Source: Burkholderiales bacterium
Lineage (GTDB): Bacteria; Pseudomonadota; Gammaproteobacteria; Burkholderiales; Burkholderiaceae_C
NCBI GenBank assembly: GCA_003963075.1
Contig: RXJV01000059.1
Coordinates: 1-64,000 of the forward strand
DNA: 64,000 bases
Reading direction: 5' to 3'
Shown here in pieces: positions 37,825 to 45,889 of this stretch. The notes under the pieces were generated by a model. That model worked only from the letters and a program-made list of their open reading frames with translations, was not told the DNA's origin and ran no database searches. Made by a program: the position numbers and the translations under genes. How positions within the stretch are numbered: position 1 is the first letter of the stretch; each line of letters opens with the position of its first letter.

Positions 37825-39525
37825 ATGATGCGAACAGCCCTTTCCTCCCTCGTGCTCTCCTGCGCTGCGGCGCTGCTGCCCTCCACCGCCCATGCCTGGT
37901 GGAACGGCGACTGGAGCGAGCGCGCCAAGATCACGCTCAACACCTCGGCACAGGGCATCGAAACCAAGGAGGCCGCGAGCAATGTGACGGTGGCCGTGCG
38001 CCTGCATTCGGGCAACTTCGATTTCACGGCGGCCAAGGAGGACGGCTCGGACCTGCGCGTGATCGCGGGCGACGACAAGACGCCGCTGAAGTTCAGCATC
38101 GAGCGCTTCGACAGCGTCAACGAACTGGCGGTGCTGTGGGTGCAGTTGCCCAGCGTGCTGCCCGGCACGGACAAGAACGTGTTCTATGTCTACGGCGGCA
38201 ATGCCAAGGCCGCGGCCGAGGCGGACGCGACCGGCTTCGATGCAAGCACGGTGGCGGCCCTGCATTTCTCCGACAAGAACGGCGGCGCCGATGCCCTGGG
38301 CCTGCTGAAGCCGGCCACGCCGCCGGCGCTGGAGCCCAACGGCCTGCTCGCGGCCAGCGCCAAGCTCAGCGGCGAGGCCATCGTCTATGCGCTGTCGGAC
38401 AAGGCCATCGTCGACGCCGGTAACCAGTTGACCGCCAGCGTCTGGGTCAAGCTCGACGAGGTGCAGGGCGGCGGCAAGCTGCTGCAATGGGGCGGCCTGA
38501 GCCTGGAGGTCAAGGGCGGCAAGGCGGTGCTGCGGGCCGACAAGGCCGAGCTCAGCGGCGGCGACATCGTCGCCACGCGCTGGACGCAGATCGCGCTGCG
38601 CCTGGGCTCGGGCAAGGCGACGCTGTTCGTCAACGGCGCGCAGGTGGCGCAGGGCGACGCGGCCACGCCGGCGCTGGGCAACAGCCTGCGCCTGGGTGAG
38701 GGCGCTCGCGGCCTGATGGACGAGGTGCAGATTGCCGCCGCGCTGCGCAGCGGTGACTGGATCGCGGTGAGCGCCGGTGCCCAGGGCGCCGAGAGCAAGC
38801 TGGTGGCCTCCAACAAGGAGTCCAAGGACAGCCCCGAGGCCTCGGGCGAGAGCCACGGCTATATGGGCATCCTGATCAAGAACCTGACGGTCGACGCCTG
38901 GGTCGTCATCATCATCCTGGGCATCATGTTCGCGATCGCCTGCTGGGTGATGGTCAGCAAGGGCGTGCTGGTCAGCAAGGTCGAGAAGGCCAACCGCAGC
39001 TTCGTCAAGCGCTTCCGCGAGGCCAACGACGAGCTGCTGCAGCTCGAGGCCCATGCCCCGCATCCGAACTCGCCGATCTACCGCCTCTACCTGGCCGGTG
39101 TGCGTGAGCTGGCCAAACGCAAGGCCGGCGAGGCCGGCGCCAAGCCGCTGAGCGGCGCGTCGCTGGACGCGGTGAAGGCTTCGGTGGATGCCGACTATGT
39201 GCGCGAGAACGCCAAGCTGAACTCGGGCATGGTGCTGCTGACCATCGCGATCTCGGGCGGCCCCTTCCTGGGCCTCTTGGGCACGGTGGTGGGCGTGATG
39301 ATCACCTTCGCGGCCATCGCGGCGGCGGGCGACGTCAACGTCAATGCCATCGCCCCGGGTATTGCCGCCGCGCTGCTGGCCACCGTGGCCGGCCTGGGCG
39401 TCGCGATCCCGGCGCTGTTTGGCTACAACTACCTGGCCGCCCAGATCAAGAACGCGACCTCGGACATGCAGATCTTCATCGACGAGTTCATCACCCGCGT
39501 CGCCGAGCTGTACGGCCAGTCATGA
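37825..39525 (+). CDS. ExbB/TolQ proton-channel protein fused to an N-terminal DUF2341/lectin-like periplasmic domain
   Basis: About 566 residues. Signal peptide (ALLPSTAHA), then DUF2341-type start WWNGDWSERAKITLNTSAQG and a concanavalin/LamG-like fold (about 120-320: ASVWVKLDEVQGGGKLLQWG, TRWTQIALRLGSGKATLFVN). A first membrane helix lies at about 355-377. The ExbB core follows at 455-540 with FLGLLGTVVGVMITF and the final helices. Standard ExbB has no such 340-residue outer domain. It would form the motor with the two ExbD proteins downstream. ATG 37825/37828 is preferred; a GTG at 37804 overlapping the tpsA stop is possible. Confidence 0.85.
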   Translation: MMRTALSSLVLSCAAALLPSTAHAWWNGDWSERAKITLNTSAQGIETKEAASNVTVAVRLHSGNFDFTAAKEDGSDLRVIAGDDKTPLKFSIERFDSVNELAVLWVQLPSVLPGTDKNVFYVYGGNAKAAAEADATGFDASTVAALHFSDKNGGADALGLLKPATPPALEPNGLLAASAKLSGEAIVYALSDKAIVDAGNQLTASVWVKLDEVQGGGKLLQWGGLSLEVKGGKAVLRADKAELSGGDIVATRWTQIALRLGSGKATLFVNGAQVAQGDAATPALGNSLRLGEGARGLMDEVQIAAALRSGDWIAVSAGAQGAESKLVASNKESKDSPEASGESHGYMGILIKNLTVDAWVVIIILGIMFAIACWVMVSKGVLVSKVEKANRSFVKRFREANDELLQLEAHAPHPNSPIYRLYLAGVRELAKRKAGEAGAKPLSGASLDAVKASVDADYVRENAKLNSGMVLLTIAISGGPFLGLLGTVVGVMITFAAIAAAGDVNVNAIAPGIAAALLATVAGLGVAIPALFGYNYLAAQIKNATSDMQIFIDEFITRVAELYGQS

Positions 39526-39529
39526 GCCC

Positions 39530-39640
39530 ACCCCCTACCGGCTTCGCCGGCCCCCTCAAGGGGGCGCCGCCAGTGGCCCGGCAAAGCCGGCTCCACGGCG
39601 GCCGCTGGATGAAGCACCTCGTCTGCGACGAGGTGCGTCC
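39530..39640. repeat. REP-like cluster of hairpins between exbB and exbD
   Basis: The 135-bp gap holds CCGGC-TTC-GCCGG (39538-39550), CCCCCT-CA-AGGGGG (39551-39564) and a perfect CACCTCGTC-TGC-GACGAGGTG (39615-39635). Such stem-forming blocks are common extragenic repeats in Burkholderiales. It is the only sizeable gap within an otherwise tight operon. Confidence 0.6.
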
Positions 39641-39660
39641 TTCGAACTGGAGCGCGTGAA

Positions 39661-40074
39661 ATGTCCGCGGACGTCAAGTCAGACAACCAGCCGTATGACG
39701 ACATCAACGTCACGCCGATGCTGGACCTCGCCTATGTGCTGCTGGTGGTGTTCATCATCCTGACCACCGCTTCGGTGCAGGGCGTGAAGGTGAATTCGCC
39801 TGTCACACAGGCGGCCAACAATCTGGCCAAGCCACAGACACGCGCGATCACGATCACGGCGGACGGCGGCGTCTTTCTGGACGCCTACCCGGTCGACATG
39901 GACCAGCTGCGCAATTCCCTGGCCCAGTACAAGTCGGCCAACCCCAACCTGCCGGTGGTGCTGAAGGCCGACGCCGCCGCGCAGTACGGCAAGGTGATGG
40001 AGGTGCTGGAGGTGGCCAAGAAGCTGGACATCACCGAGATCGGCTTCGTCACCAAGCGCGCCACGGCGGAATGA
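39661..40074 (+). CDS. exbD: ExbD/TolR-type protein 1
   Basis: 137 residues: INVTPMLDLAYVLLVVFIIL is the ExbD signature, with the proton-relay Asp in the single membrane helix. A periplasmic domain follows (ITITADGGVFLD, VVLKADAAAQYGKVMEVLEV). It partners the upstream ExbB fusion. Confidence 0.93.
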   Translation: MSADVKSDNQPYDDINVTPMLDLAYVLLVVFIILTTASVQGVKVNSPVTQAANNLAKPQTRAITITADGGVFLDAYPVDMDQLRNSLAQYKSANPNLPVVLKADAAAQYGKVMEVLEVAKKLDITEIGFVTKRATAE

Positions 40075-40086
40075 AAAACTGAGACC

Positions 40087-40488
40087 ATGCAAGTCCAGAG
40101 CGAAGCCAAACCCTATGACAGCATCAACGTCACGCCGATGCTGGATCTGGCCTATGTGCTGCTGGTGGTGTTCATCCTGATGACCACGGCTTCCGTGCAG
40201 GGCCTGAGCATCAACCTACCCAAGCCCAGCAACAAGCCCAGCACCGAGAAGCACGAGCTCAAGATCGTCCAGGTCATGCCCGACGGCGCGGTGCTGCTCA
40301 ATGGCGTGGGCGTCAGCCTGCCCGAACTCGAAACCCAACTTGCGGCCGCCAAGGCGCGCGACGCGGGCATGTCGGTCGCGATCAAGGGCGACCAGCGCGC
40401 CCAGTACGCCAACGTCGTCGCCATCATCGACCTGTGCAACAAGCTGCAGGTCAATATGGGGCTGGTCACGTCCAGGATCGGCACATGA
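40087..40488 (+). CDS. exbD: ExbD/TolR-type protein 2
   Basis: 133 residues, a diverged paralogue of the preceding gene with the same INVTPMLDLAYVLLVVF core and the proton-relay Asp. The periplasmic part differs (LPKPSNKPSTEKHELKIVQV, VAIKGDQRAQYANVVAIIDL). Two ExbDs suggest a mixed complex or separate partners. It overlaps the next start. Confidence 0.92.
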   Translation: MQVQSEAKPYDSINVTPMLDLAYVLLVVFILMTTASVQGLSINLPKPSNKPSTEKHELKIVQVMPDGAVLLNGVGVSLPELETQLAAAKARDAGMSVAIKGDQRAQYANVVAIIDLCNKLQVNMGLVTSRIGT

Positions 40489-41219
40489 TGAGCACGCCCG
40501 CCGAAAAAGCCGCCCTCGAAGCGGCAGCCGAAGCCGCTGCCCGCCGCCGCAGCCGCTGGATCAAGCTGGCGGTGGCCCTCGGATTTGTGGGCGTGGGCGT
40601 GGCCGTGTGGTGGGGCGTCACGCACATGAAGGCCGAGCCGCCCAAGCGCCAGGTCGCCAAGATCTCCATCCTGCCCGACACGCCGCCGCCGCCCCCGCCG
40701 CCGCCCAAGGACGAGAAGAAGCCCGAGCCGCCCAAGGACGAGCCCAAGCAGGTGATGCGCGAGGAGCAGATCAAGCAGGTCGAGGCGCCCAAGCCGGCCG
40801 AGTCGATCAAGATGGAAGGCGCGGCCGGCGACGGCCCCAGTGCCTTCGCGGCCGGCAGCGTGTCCAAGGACTATGCCGGCGGTACCCCCAACACCGGCCC
40901 CGGCGGTCCGGCCGGCACGGCCGCCGACCGGGCGCAGGAGCGCTTCTATGCCAACAACGCGCGCCAGCTGCTGCAAAGCGAGATCGAGAAGCGGCTGAAG
41001 TCGGATGCCGAGCAACTGACCGCCACGTTTGCGATCTGGCTGGACAAGGACGGCGGCATCCAGCGCTTCGAGCTCAGCCCGAGCGGCAATGACGCCAACG
41101 ACGTCGCGCTGCGCGCGGCGCTGGAGGAAACCCGCCGCCAGTTCAAGCTGCCACCGCCCCCGGCCGTCGCCCTGTCGCAACCGATGCGCTTTCGCCTCAG
41201 CGTGCGCCCGCAAGCCTAA
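40485..41219 (+). CDS. TonB-like energy transducer
   Basis: 244 residues. One N-terminal membrane helix (LAVALGFVGVGVAVWWGV), a proline/lysine/glutamate-rich linker with an eight-proline run followed by KDEKKPEPPKDEPKQ, then a TonB_C-type domain (LTATFAIWLDKDGGIQRFEL, then LRAALEETRRQFKLPPPPAV). The order ExbB-ExbD-ExbD-TonB makes a complete motor. Its outer-membrane partner is not obvious: no TonB-dependent receptor is in the window, and the candidates are TpsB, TpsA or the porin downstream. ATG 40485 or 40488 overlaps the exbD stop. Confidence 0.85.
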   Translation: MMSTPAEKAALEAAAEAAARRRSRWIKLAVALGFVGVGVAVWWGVTHMKAEPPKRQVAKISILPDTPPPPPPPPKDEKKPEPPKDEPKQVMREEQIKQVEAPKPAESIKMEGAAGDGPSAFAAGSVSKDYAGGTPNTGPGGPAGTAADRAQERFYANNARQLLQSEIEKRLKSDAEQLTATFAIWLDKDGGIQRFELSPSGNDANDVALRAALEETRRQFKLPPPPAVALSQPMRFRLSVRPQA

Positions 41220-41267
41220 GAGGCCGAGAGCCATCCCAGCCTCTGATTCCGTTTCCCCCACCCGACC

Positions 41268-42944
41268 ATGAAACCCATCCTCACCCTGCTGGCCGCCAGC
41301 CTCATTGCCGCCGCCCTGCCCGCCCAGGCCCAGTCTTCCGACAAGGAGGAACTCGCCCGCCTGCGCGCCACGACCCAGGCCCTGATCGATGCCCTGGTGG
41401 CCCAGGGCCTGCTGACCCGCGACAAGGCCGAGGCCATCCTCAAGCAGGCTCAGGCCACGGCCCAGTCTGCCGCCGCAGCACCGGCTGCGTCGGCCCAGGC
41501 CGACGCCACCGCACCCAAGGTGCTGCGCATCCCCTATGTGCCCGAAACGGTGCGCCAGCAGATGCGCGACGAGATCAAGGCCGAGGTGCTGGCCCAGGCC
41601 AAGGGCGAGCGCTGGGGCCAGCCCGATGCCCTGCCGGACTGGGTCGGCCGCATCAAGGTCAGCGGCGATCTGCGCGTGCGCGGCCAGAGCGAGATCTTCG
41701 ACAAGGGCAATGTGCCGGCCGAGGAGTTCCGCAAGCAGACCGCATCGCCGGCCTGGGCGGTGGACCTGCCCAACACCACGAACGAGCGCCAGCGCATGAC
41801 GCTGCGTGGCCGGCTGGAGGTCGATGCCAAGCTCAGCGACCAGGTGCTGGCCAGCGTGCGCCTGGCCACCGGCAGCACGGGCAACAGCGCCACGTCGACG
41901 TCGCAGACCCTGGGCAACGACTTCAACCGCTACACCATCGGCCTGGACCGCGCCTACATCCGCTGGCAGCCGCCGCTGTTCTTCAACGGCCTGTCCGCTG
42001 ACTTCGGCCGCATGCCCAACCCCTTCTACAGCACCGACCTGGCCTGGCCGGATGACCTCGCCTTCGACGGCGTCGCGGCCAAGCTCAACCAGGTGTTCAC
42101 GCCGAAGCGCTCGCTGTTCGCGACGGCCGGTGTGTTCCCGCTGGAGGAACTGCAGCTGACGACCAGCGATAAATGGCTGTTCGGCGCCCAGCTGGGCGGC
42201 GAGATCGACCTGGCCCGTGGCGTGCAGTTCAAGCTGGGCCTGGCGGCCTACGACTTCCGCAACATGCAAGGTCAGCGCGAGACCAACCCGCCGCCCAGCG
42301 GGCCAAAAAATGGCACGACCAACTATTTCGCGTCGCAGTACGCGCCCGGCCTGCGGTTGAAGGGCAACACGCTGATCAACCTGAACGACCCGACCAGCAC
42401 GGCCGCGCCGACCTGGGGCCTGGCGTCCAAGTTCCGTCCCGTCAACCTGACGCTGGGCCTGCAGCTCGACGATCTGCTGCCGGTGCCGGTGGGCATGACG
42501 CTGGACTGGATCAAGAACACCGGCTTCGACATCGCCGACATCGAGCGCCGCGCCGGCGTCAGCTTCCGCGACCCGGCCCGCCCGGAGCGCACCCTCCTCG
42601 AAAAGACGACGGCGGTGCAGGCGCGCGTCCAGGCCGGCGCCCTGCGCGTGGCCCGCCGTGGCGATTGGCAGGCCTTTGCCGCCTACCGGCTGGTGCAGCG
42701 CGACGCCTGGATCGACGGCTTCACCGACACCACTTGGCACCTCGGCGGCACCAACTACAAGGGTTGGAGCCTGGGCGGCAGCTACGGCCTGGACAAGAAC
42801 TTCTGGCTGGCCGCGCGCTGGACCAGCACGCGCAACCTGGACGACGGCGTGCGTGTTTTCGATGCCGCCGGCGCGATCGGCAACCTCAGCAGCGCACCGC
42901 TGCGCATTGAGGTGTTCCAGCTCGACCTGAACGCGAGGTTCTGA
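41268..42944 (+). CDS. putative outer-membrane porin
   Basis: 558 residues. Signal peptide (ALPAQAQ), a short helical N-terminal stretch (SDKEELARLRATTQALIDAL, likely coiled), then a beta-barrel type sequence from about 120 (RIKVSGDLRVRGQSEIF, RLEVDAKLSDQVLASVRLAT, DFGRMPNPF), ending in Phe (LDLNARF). The overall pattern matches the family annotated as putative porin (Porin_5-like). It lies in the TPS/TonB operon and overlaps the following gene by 1 base. Substrate unknown. Confidence 0.82.
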   Translation: MKPILTLLAASLIAAALPAQAQSSDKEELARLRATTQALIDALVAQGLLTRDKAEAILKQAQATAQSAAAAPAASAQADATAPKVLRIPYVPETVRQQMRDEIKAEVLAQAKGERWGQPDALPDWVGRIKVSGDLRVRGQSEIFDKGNVPAEEFRKQTASPAWAVDLPNTTNERQRMTLRGRLEVDAKLSDQVLASVRLATGSTGNSATSTSQTLGNDFNRYTIGLDRAYIRWQPPLFFNGLSADFGRMPNPFYSTDLAWPDDLAFDGVAAKLNQVFTPKRSLFATAGVFPLEELQLTTSDKWLFGAQLGGEIDLARGVQFKLGLAAYDFRNMQGQRETNPPPSGPKNGTTNYFASQYAPGLRLKGNTLINLNDPTSTAAPTWGLASKFRPVNLTLGLQLDDLLPVPVGMTLDWIKNTGFDIADIERRAGVSFRDPARPERTLLEKTTAVQARVQAGALRVARRGDWQAFAAYRLVQRDAWIDGFTDTTWHLGGTNYKGWSLGGSYGLDKNFWLAARWTSTRNLDDGVRVFDAAGAIGNLSSAPLRIEVFQLDLNARF

Positions 42945-43579
42945 TGATGACGCGCATCACGCTCTTGCTGCTGGCTGCATCGCTCGCCGTGGGCGCGCAG
43001 GCCCAGGACGCCAAGGTATCCAAGGAGCGCGAGGCCCTGCGCCGCGCCCAGACGGCCCTGCGTACCGCGCAGGAGCAGCAGGCCACGCTGCAGGCCGACA
43101 AGGCCAAGGCCGAGGCCGAGGCCACGGCCGCCCAGAAGGACGCCGCCAGCGCCAAGGCACAGATCGCCGGCGCCGCGGCCAAGCTCAAGGCCCGAGAGGC
43201 CGAGCTGGACGCGCTGCGCGCGGAGCTGCAGGCCGCCAAACAGGCGCAGCAGCAGACCGAAGCCCAGGCCGGCGAACGCGATCAGGCCTTGCAGCAGCAG
43301 CTGATCGCGGCGCGCCAGGAGGCGGCATCCCGCCAGCAGGCCAACCAGGTGCTCGTGCAATTGCTGGAACGCAGCACCACGGCCCTGGCCGATGCCGAGG
43401 CCAAGAACCGCAAGCTCTATGAGATCGGCCAGGAGCTGGTGCAGCGCTGGACCGGGCGCTCCAAGCTCGACACCGCGCTGCAGCAGGACCCGGTGCTGGG
43501 CCTGACCGCGGTGCGCTTTGAAGACCAGGCCGAGAAGCTGCGCGCCGAGCTGGCTGCACAGCGCGTCGTGAGCCGCTGA
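42944..43579 (+). CDS. periplasmic coiled-coil protein, function unknown
   Basis: 211 residues: signal peptide (SLAVGAQAQ), then an almost continuous coiled coil (about 25-160) rich in Ala, Gln, Lys and Glu. A short globular tail follows (NRKLYEIGQELVQRWTGRSK, DPVLGLTAVRFEDQ). The shape recalls periplasmic chaperone or spacer proteins. Last gene of the operon, translationally coupled to the porin. Confidence 0.7.
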   Translation: MMTRITLLLLAASLAVGAQAQDAKVSKEREALRRAQTALRTAQEQQATLQADKAKAEAEATAAQKDAASAKAQIAGAAAKLKAREAELDALRAELQAAKQAQQQTEAQAGERDQALQQQLIAARQEAASRQQANQVLVQLLERSTTALADAEAKNRKLYEIGQELVQRWTGRSKLDTALQQDPVLGLTAVRFEDQAEKLRAELAAQRVVSR

Positions 43580-43634
43580 GCGGGCCCCGGGGCGGGCTAC
43601 CGGCCTCGGTTGCCGCGCCCGTTCTTTCTCGTTC

Positions 43635-43786
43635 CAGCCCGCGCGCCCAAGATGCGCGCGGTCGTTCGGTCGGCGTCAGACCGTCCTCAGGACGGTCTTC
43701 GGTCCTGCCTTCCCCCAGCCCGCGCGCCCGGGATGCGCGCGGTCGTTCGGTCGGCGTCAGACCGTCCTCAGGACGGTCTTCGGTCC
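43635..43786. repeat. two 71-bp direct repeats with internal palindromes
   Basis: Copies at 43635-43705 and 43716-43786 are nearly identical (AA versus GG at one spot) and 10 bases apart. Each contains the stem GACCGTCC-TCA-GGACGGTC and GC-rich CGCGCGCCC/GCGCGCGG. They sit between the convergent ends of the coiled-coil gene and phaB, where they may stop transcription from both sides. Confidence 0.85.
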
Positions 43787-43790
43787 GACC

Positions 43791-44528
43791 TCACCCCATG
43801 TGAAGGCCGCCGTTGCAGGAGAAGTCGGCACCGGTCGTGAAGCCGCTGTCCTCGCCGGCCAGCCAGGCCACCACGGAGCCGATTTCATCCGGCGTGCCGA
43901 GGCGCTTGACCGGGATGGTGGCGACGATCTTTTCGAGGATCTCGGGCTTGATGGCCTTGACCATGTCGGTGCCGATATAGCCCGGGCTCACGGTGTTGAC
44001 CGTCACGCCCTTGGCCGCCAGCTCCTGCGCCAGCGCCATCGTGAAGCCGTGCATGCCGGCCTTGGCGGCGGAGTAGTTGGTCTGGCCGGCCTGGCCCTTT
44101 TCGCCATTGACCGAGCTGATCTGGATGATGCGGCCCCAGCCCTTCTCCACCATGCCCGGCACGACCTGCTTGGTCACGTTGAACATGGAGTTCAGGTTGG
44201 TGTCGATGACGGCCTTCCAGTCGTCGGGCGTCATCTTCAGGAACATGCGGTCACGCGTGATGCCGGCGTTGTTGACCAGCACGTCGATGGCGCCGTGCTC
44301 GGCGATGGCCTTCTGGAAGGCCTCGACCGTCGAGTCCCAGTCCGCCACATTGCCGACCGACGCATAGAACGTGAAGCCCTGGGCCTTCTGCTCGTCCAGC
44401 CACTTCTGATAGTCACGGCTCGGGCCGCAACCGGCGATGACCTTGAAGCCGGACTTGGCGAGCTTCTGGCAGATGGCGGTTCCGATGCCACCCATGCCTC
44501 CCGTGACGTAGGCAACTTTCTGGCTCAT
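43791..44528 (-). CDS. phaB: acetoacetyl-CoA reductase PhaB
   Basis: 245 residues of the short-chain dehydrogenase family. Cofactor motif TGGMGGIGTAIC at the N terminus, NNAG, and the catalytic Ser (QISSVNGEKGQAGQ) with YxxxK (NYSAAKAG). It reduces acetoacetyl-CoA to (R)-3-hydroxybutyryl-CoA with NADPH, the second step of polyhydroxybutyrate synthesis. Third gene of phaC-phaA-phaB. Confidence 0.96.
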   Translation of the reverse strand: MSQKVAYVTGGMGGIGTAICQKLAKSGFKVIAGCGPSRDYQKWLDEQKAQGFTFYASVGNVADWDSTVEAFQKAIAEHGAIDVLVNNAGITRDRMFLKMTPDDWKAVIDTNLNSMFNVTKQVVPGMVEKGWGRIIQISSVNGEKGQAGQTNYSAAKAGMHGFTMALAQELAAKGVTVNTVSPGYIGTDMVKAIKPEILEKIVATIPVKRLGTPDEIGSVVAWLAGEDSGFTTGADFSCNGGLHMG

Positions 44529-44565
44529 GTTCAGTCTCCTTCAGTGGTGATTCGAAAATAGGACG

Positions 44566-44692
44566 GAACGAGGCGTGCAGCAACCGTAGCGAGCCAGCCC
44601 AGGGTGGGTCGAGCAGCACAGCCGTACACCCGTACGGCGAGCAGCACAGGCCCGCCATGGGTTGGCGCAGTAGGTTGATGCATGCCTCGTTC
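44566..44692. repeat. 127-bp near-perfect long palindrome between phaA and phaB
   Basis: Both ends read inward as GAACGAGGCRTGCA-CAACC, and similarity continues to the centre GCCGTAC-ACCC-GTACGGC (44621-44638). It also contains GAGCAGCACAG on both sides of the centre. The phaA stop codon lies on its border. It resembles a REPIN/MITE-like element and in the phaCAB mRNA would fold into one long hairpin. Confidence 0.8.
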
Positions 44693-45875
44693 AGCGTTCG
44701 ACGGTCAGGGCCACGCCCATGCCGCCGCCGATGCACAGCGACGCGATGCCCTTCTTGGCGTCGCGCTTGACCATCTCGTGCAGCAGCGTCACCAGCACGC
44801 GGCAGCCGCTGGCGCCGATGGGGTGGCCCAGCGCGATCGCGCCGCCGTTGACATTGACCTTGCTCGTGTCCCAACCCATTTCGTTGTGCACGGCACAGGC
44901 CTGGGCCGCGAAGGCCTCGTTGATCTCCAGCAGGTCCAGGTCGGCCGCCTTCCAGCCCGCCCGGGCCAGGGCCTTCTGCGCCGCCGGCACCGGGCCCATG
45001 CCCATGAAGGCCGGGTCCAGGCCTGCGCTGGCGTAGGACGCGATGCGCGCCAGCGGCGTCAGGCCGAGCGCAGCCGCCTTGGCGGCCGTCATGACGACCA
45101 CACCGGCCGCTCCGTCGTTCAGGCCCGAGGCATTGCCGGCCGTCACGCTGCCGGCCTTGTCGAAGGCGGGGCGCAGGCCGGCCAGCGCGTCGGCGGTGGA
45201 CTTGCGATTGATGAACTCATCGGCCGCGAAGACGATGGGGTCGCCCTTTTTCTGCGCGATGCTGAAGGGCACGATCTCGTCGGTGAAGCGGCCGGCGTCC
45301 TGGGCGGCGGCCGCCTTCTGCTGTGAGGCCAGCGCGAGCGCATCCTGCTGCTCGCGGGTGATGCCGTACTTCTTGGCGACGTTTTCGGCGGTGATGCCCA
45401 TGTGGTACTGGTTGTACACGTCCCACAGGCCGTCGACGATCATGGTGTCCACCAGCTTCCAGTCGCCCATGCGCTGGCCGTCGCGCGAACCCGGCAGCAC
45501 GTGGGGCGCCAGGCTCATGCTCTCCTGGCCACCGGCGATGACGATCTCGCTGTCGCCATCGCGGATGGCCTGGGCCGCCAGCATCACGGCCTTCAGGCCC
45601 GAGCCGCAGACCTTGTTGATCGTCATCGCCGGCACCGCCTGCGGCAGGCCGGACTTGATGACCGCCTGGCGGGCCGGGTTCTGGCCCACGCCCGCGGTCA
45701 GCACCTGGCCGAGGATGACCTCGCCGATCTGGTCGCCGGCCAGGCCGGTGCGGCGCAGCAGGTCCTGGATGACGGCCGCGCCCAGCTCGCTGGCGGGCGT
45801 CTTGGCGAGCGTGCCGCCGAACTTGCCGATGGCGGTGCGCGCGGCGGCGACGATGACGATGTCTTGCTGGCTCAT
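44691..45875 (-). CDS. phaA: acetyl-CoA acetyltransferase (beta-ketothiolase) PhaA
   Basis: 394 residues. Catalytic Cys90 (NKVCGSGLKA), GHPIGASG near the C terminus and the second active-site Cys in SLCIGGGMGVAL. It condenses two acetyl-CoA to acetoacetyl-CoA for PHB. The start ATG at 45875 follows AAGGAG; the longer open frame upstream overlaps phaC and lacks family similarity. Confidence 0.96.
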   Translation of the reverse strand: MSQQDIVIVAAARTAIGKFGGTLAKTPASELGAAVIQDLLRRTGLAGDQIGEVILGQVLTAGVGQNPARQAVIKSGLPQAVPAMTINKVCGSGLKAVMLAAQAIRDGDSEIVIAGGQESMSLAPHVLPGSRDGQRMGDWKLVDTMIVDGLWDVYNQYHMGITAENVAKKYGITREQQDALALASQQKAAAAQDAGRFTDEIVPFSIAQKKGDPIVFAADEFINRKSTADALAGLRPAFDKAGSVTAGNASGLNDGAAGVVVMTAAKAAALGLTPLARIASYASAGLDPAFMGMGPVPAAQKALARAGWKAADLDLLEINEAFAAQACAVHNEMGWDTSKVNVNGGAIALGHPIGASGCRVLVTLLHEMVKRDAKKGIASLCIGGGMGVALTVER

Positions 45876-45889
45876 GGTGAGAACTCCTT

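Noticed and set aside
43610-43840. 76-codon frame across the repeats after the coiled-coil gene
   Set aside because: It reads the two 71-bp repeats twice, has no ribosome-binding site and runs into phaB antisense.
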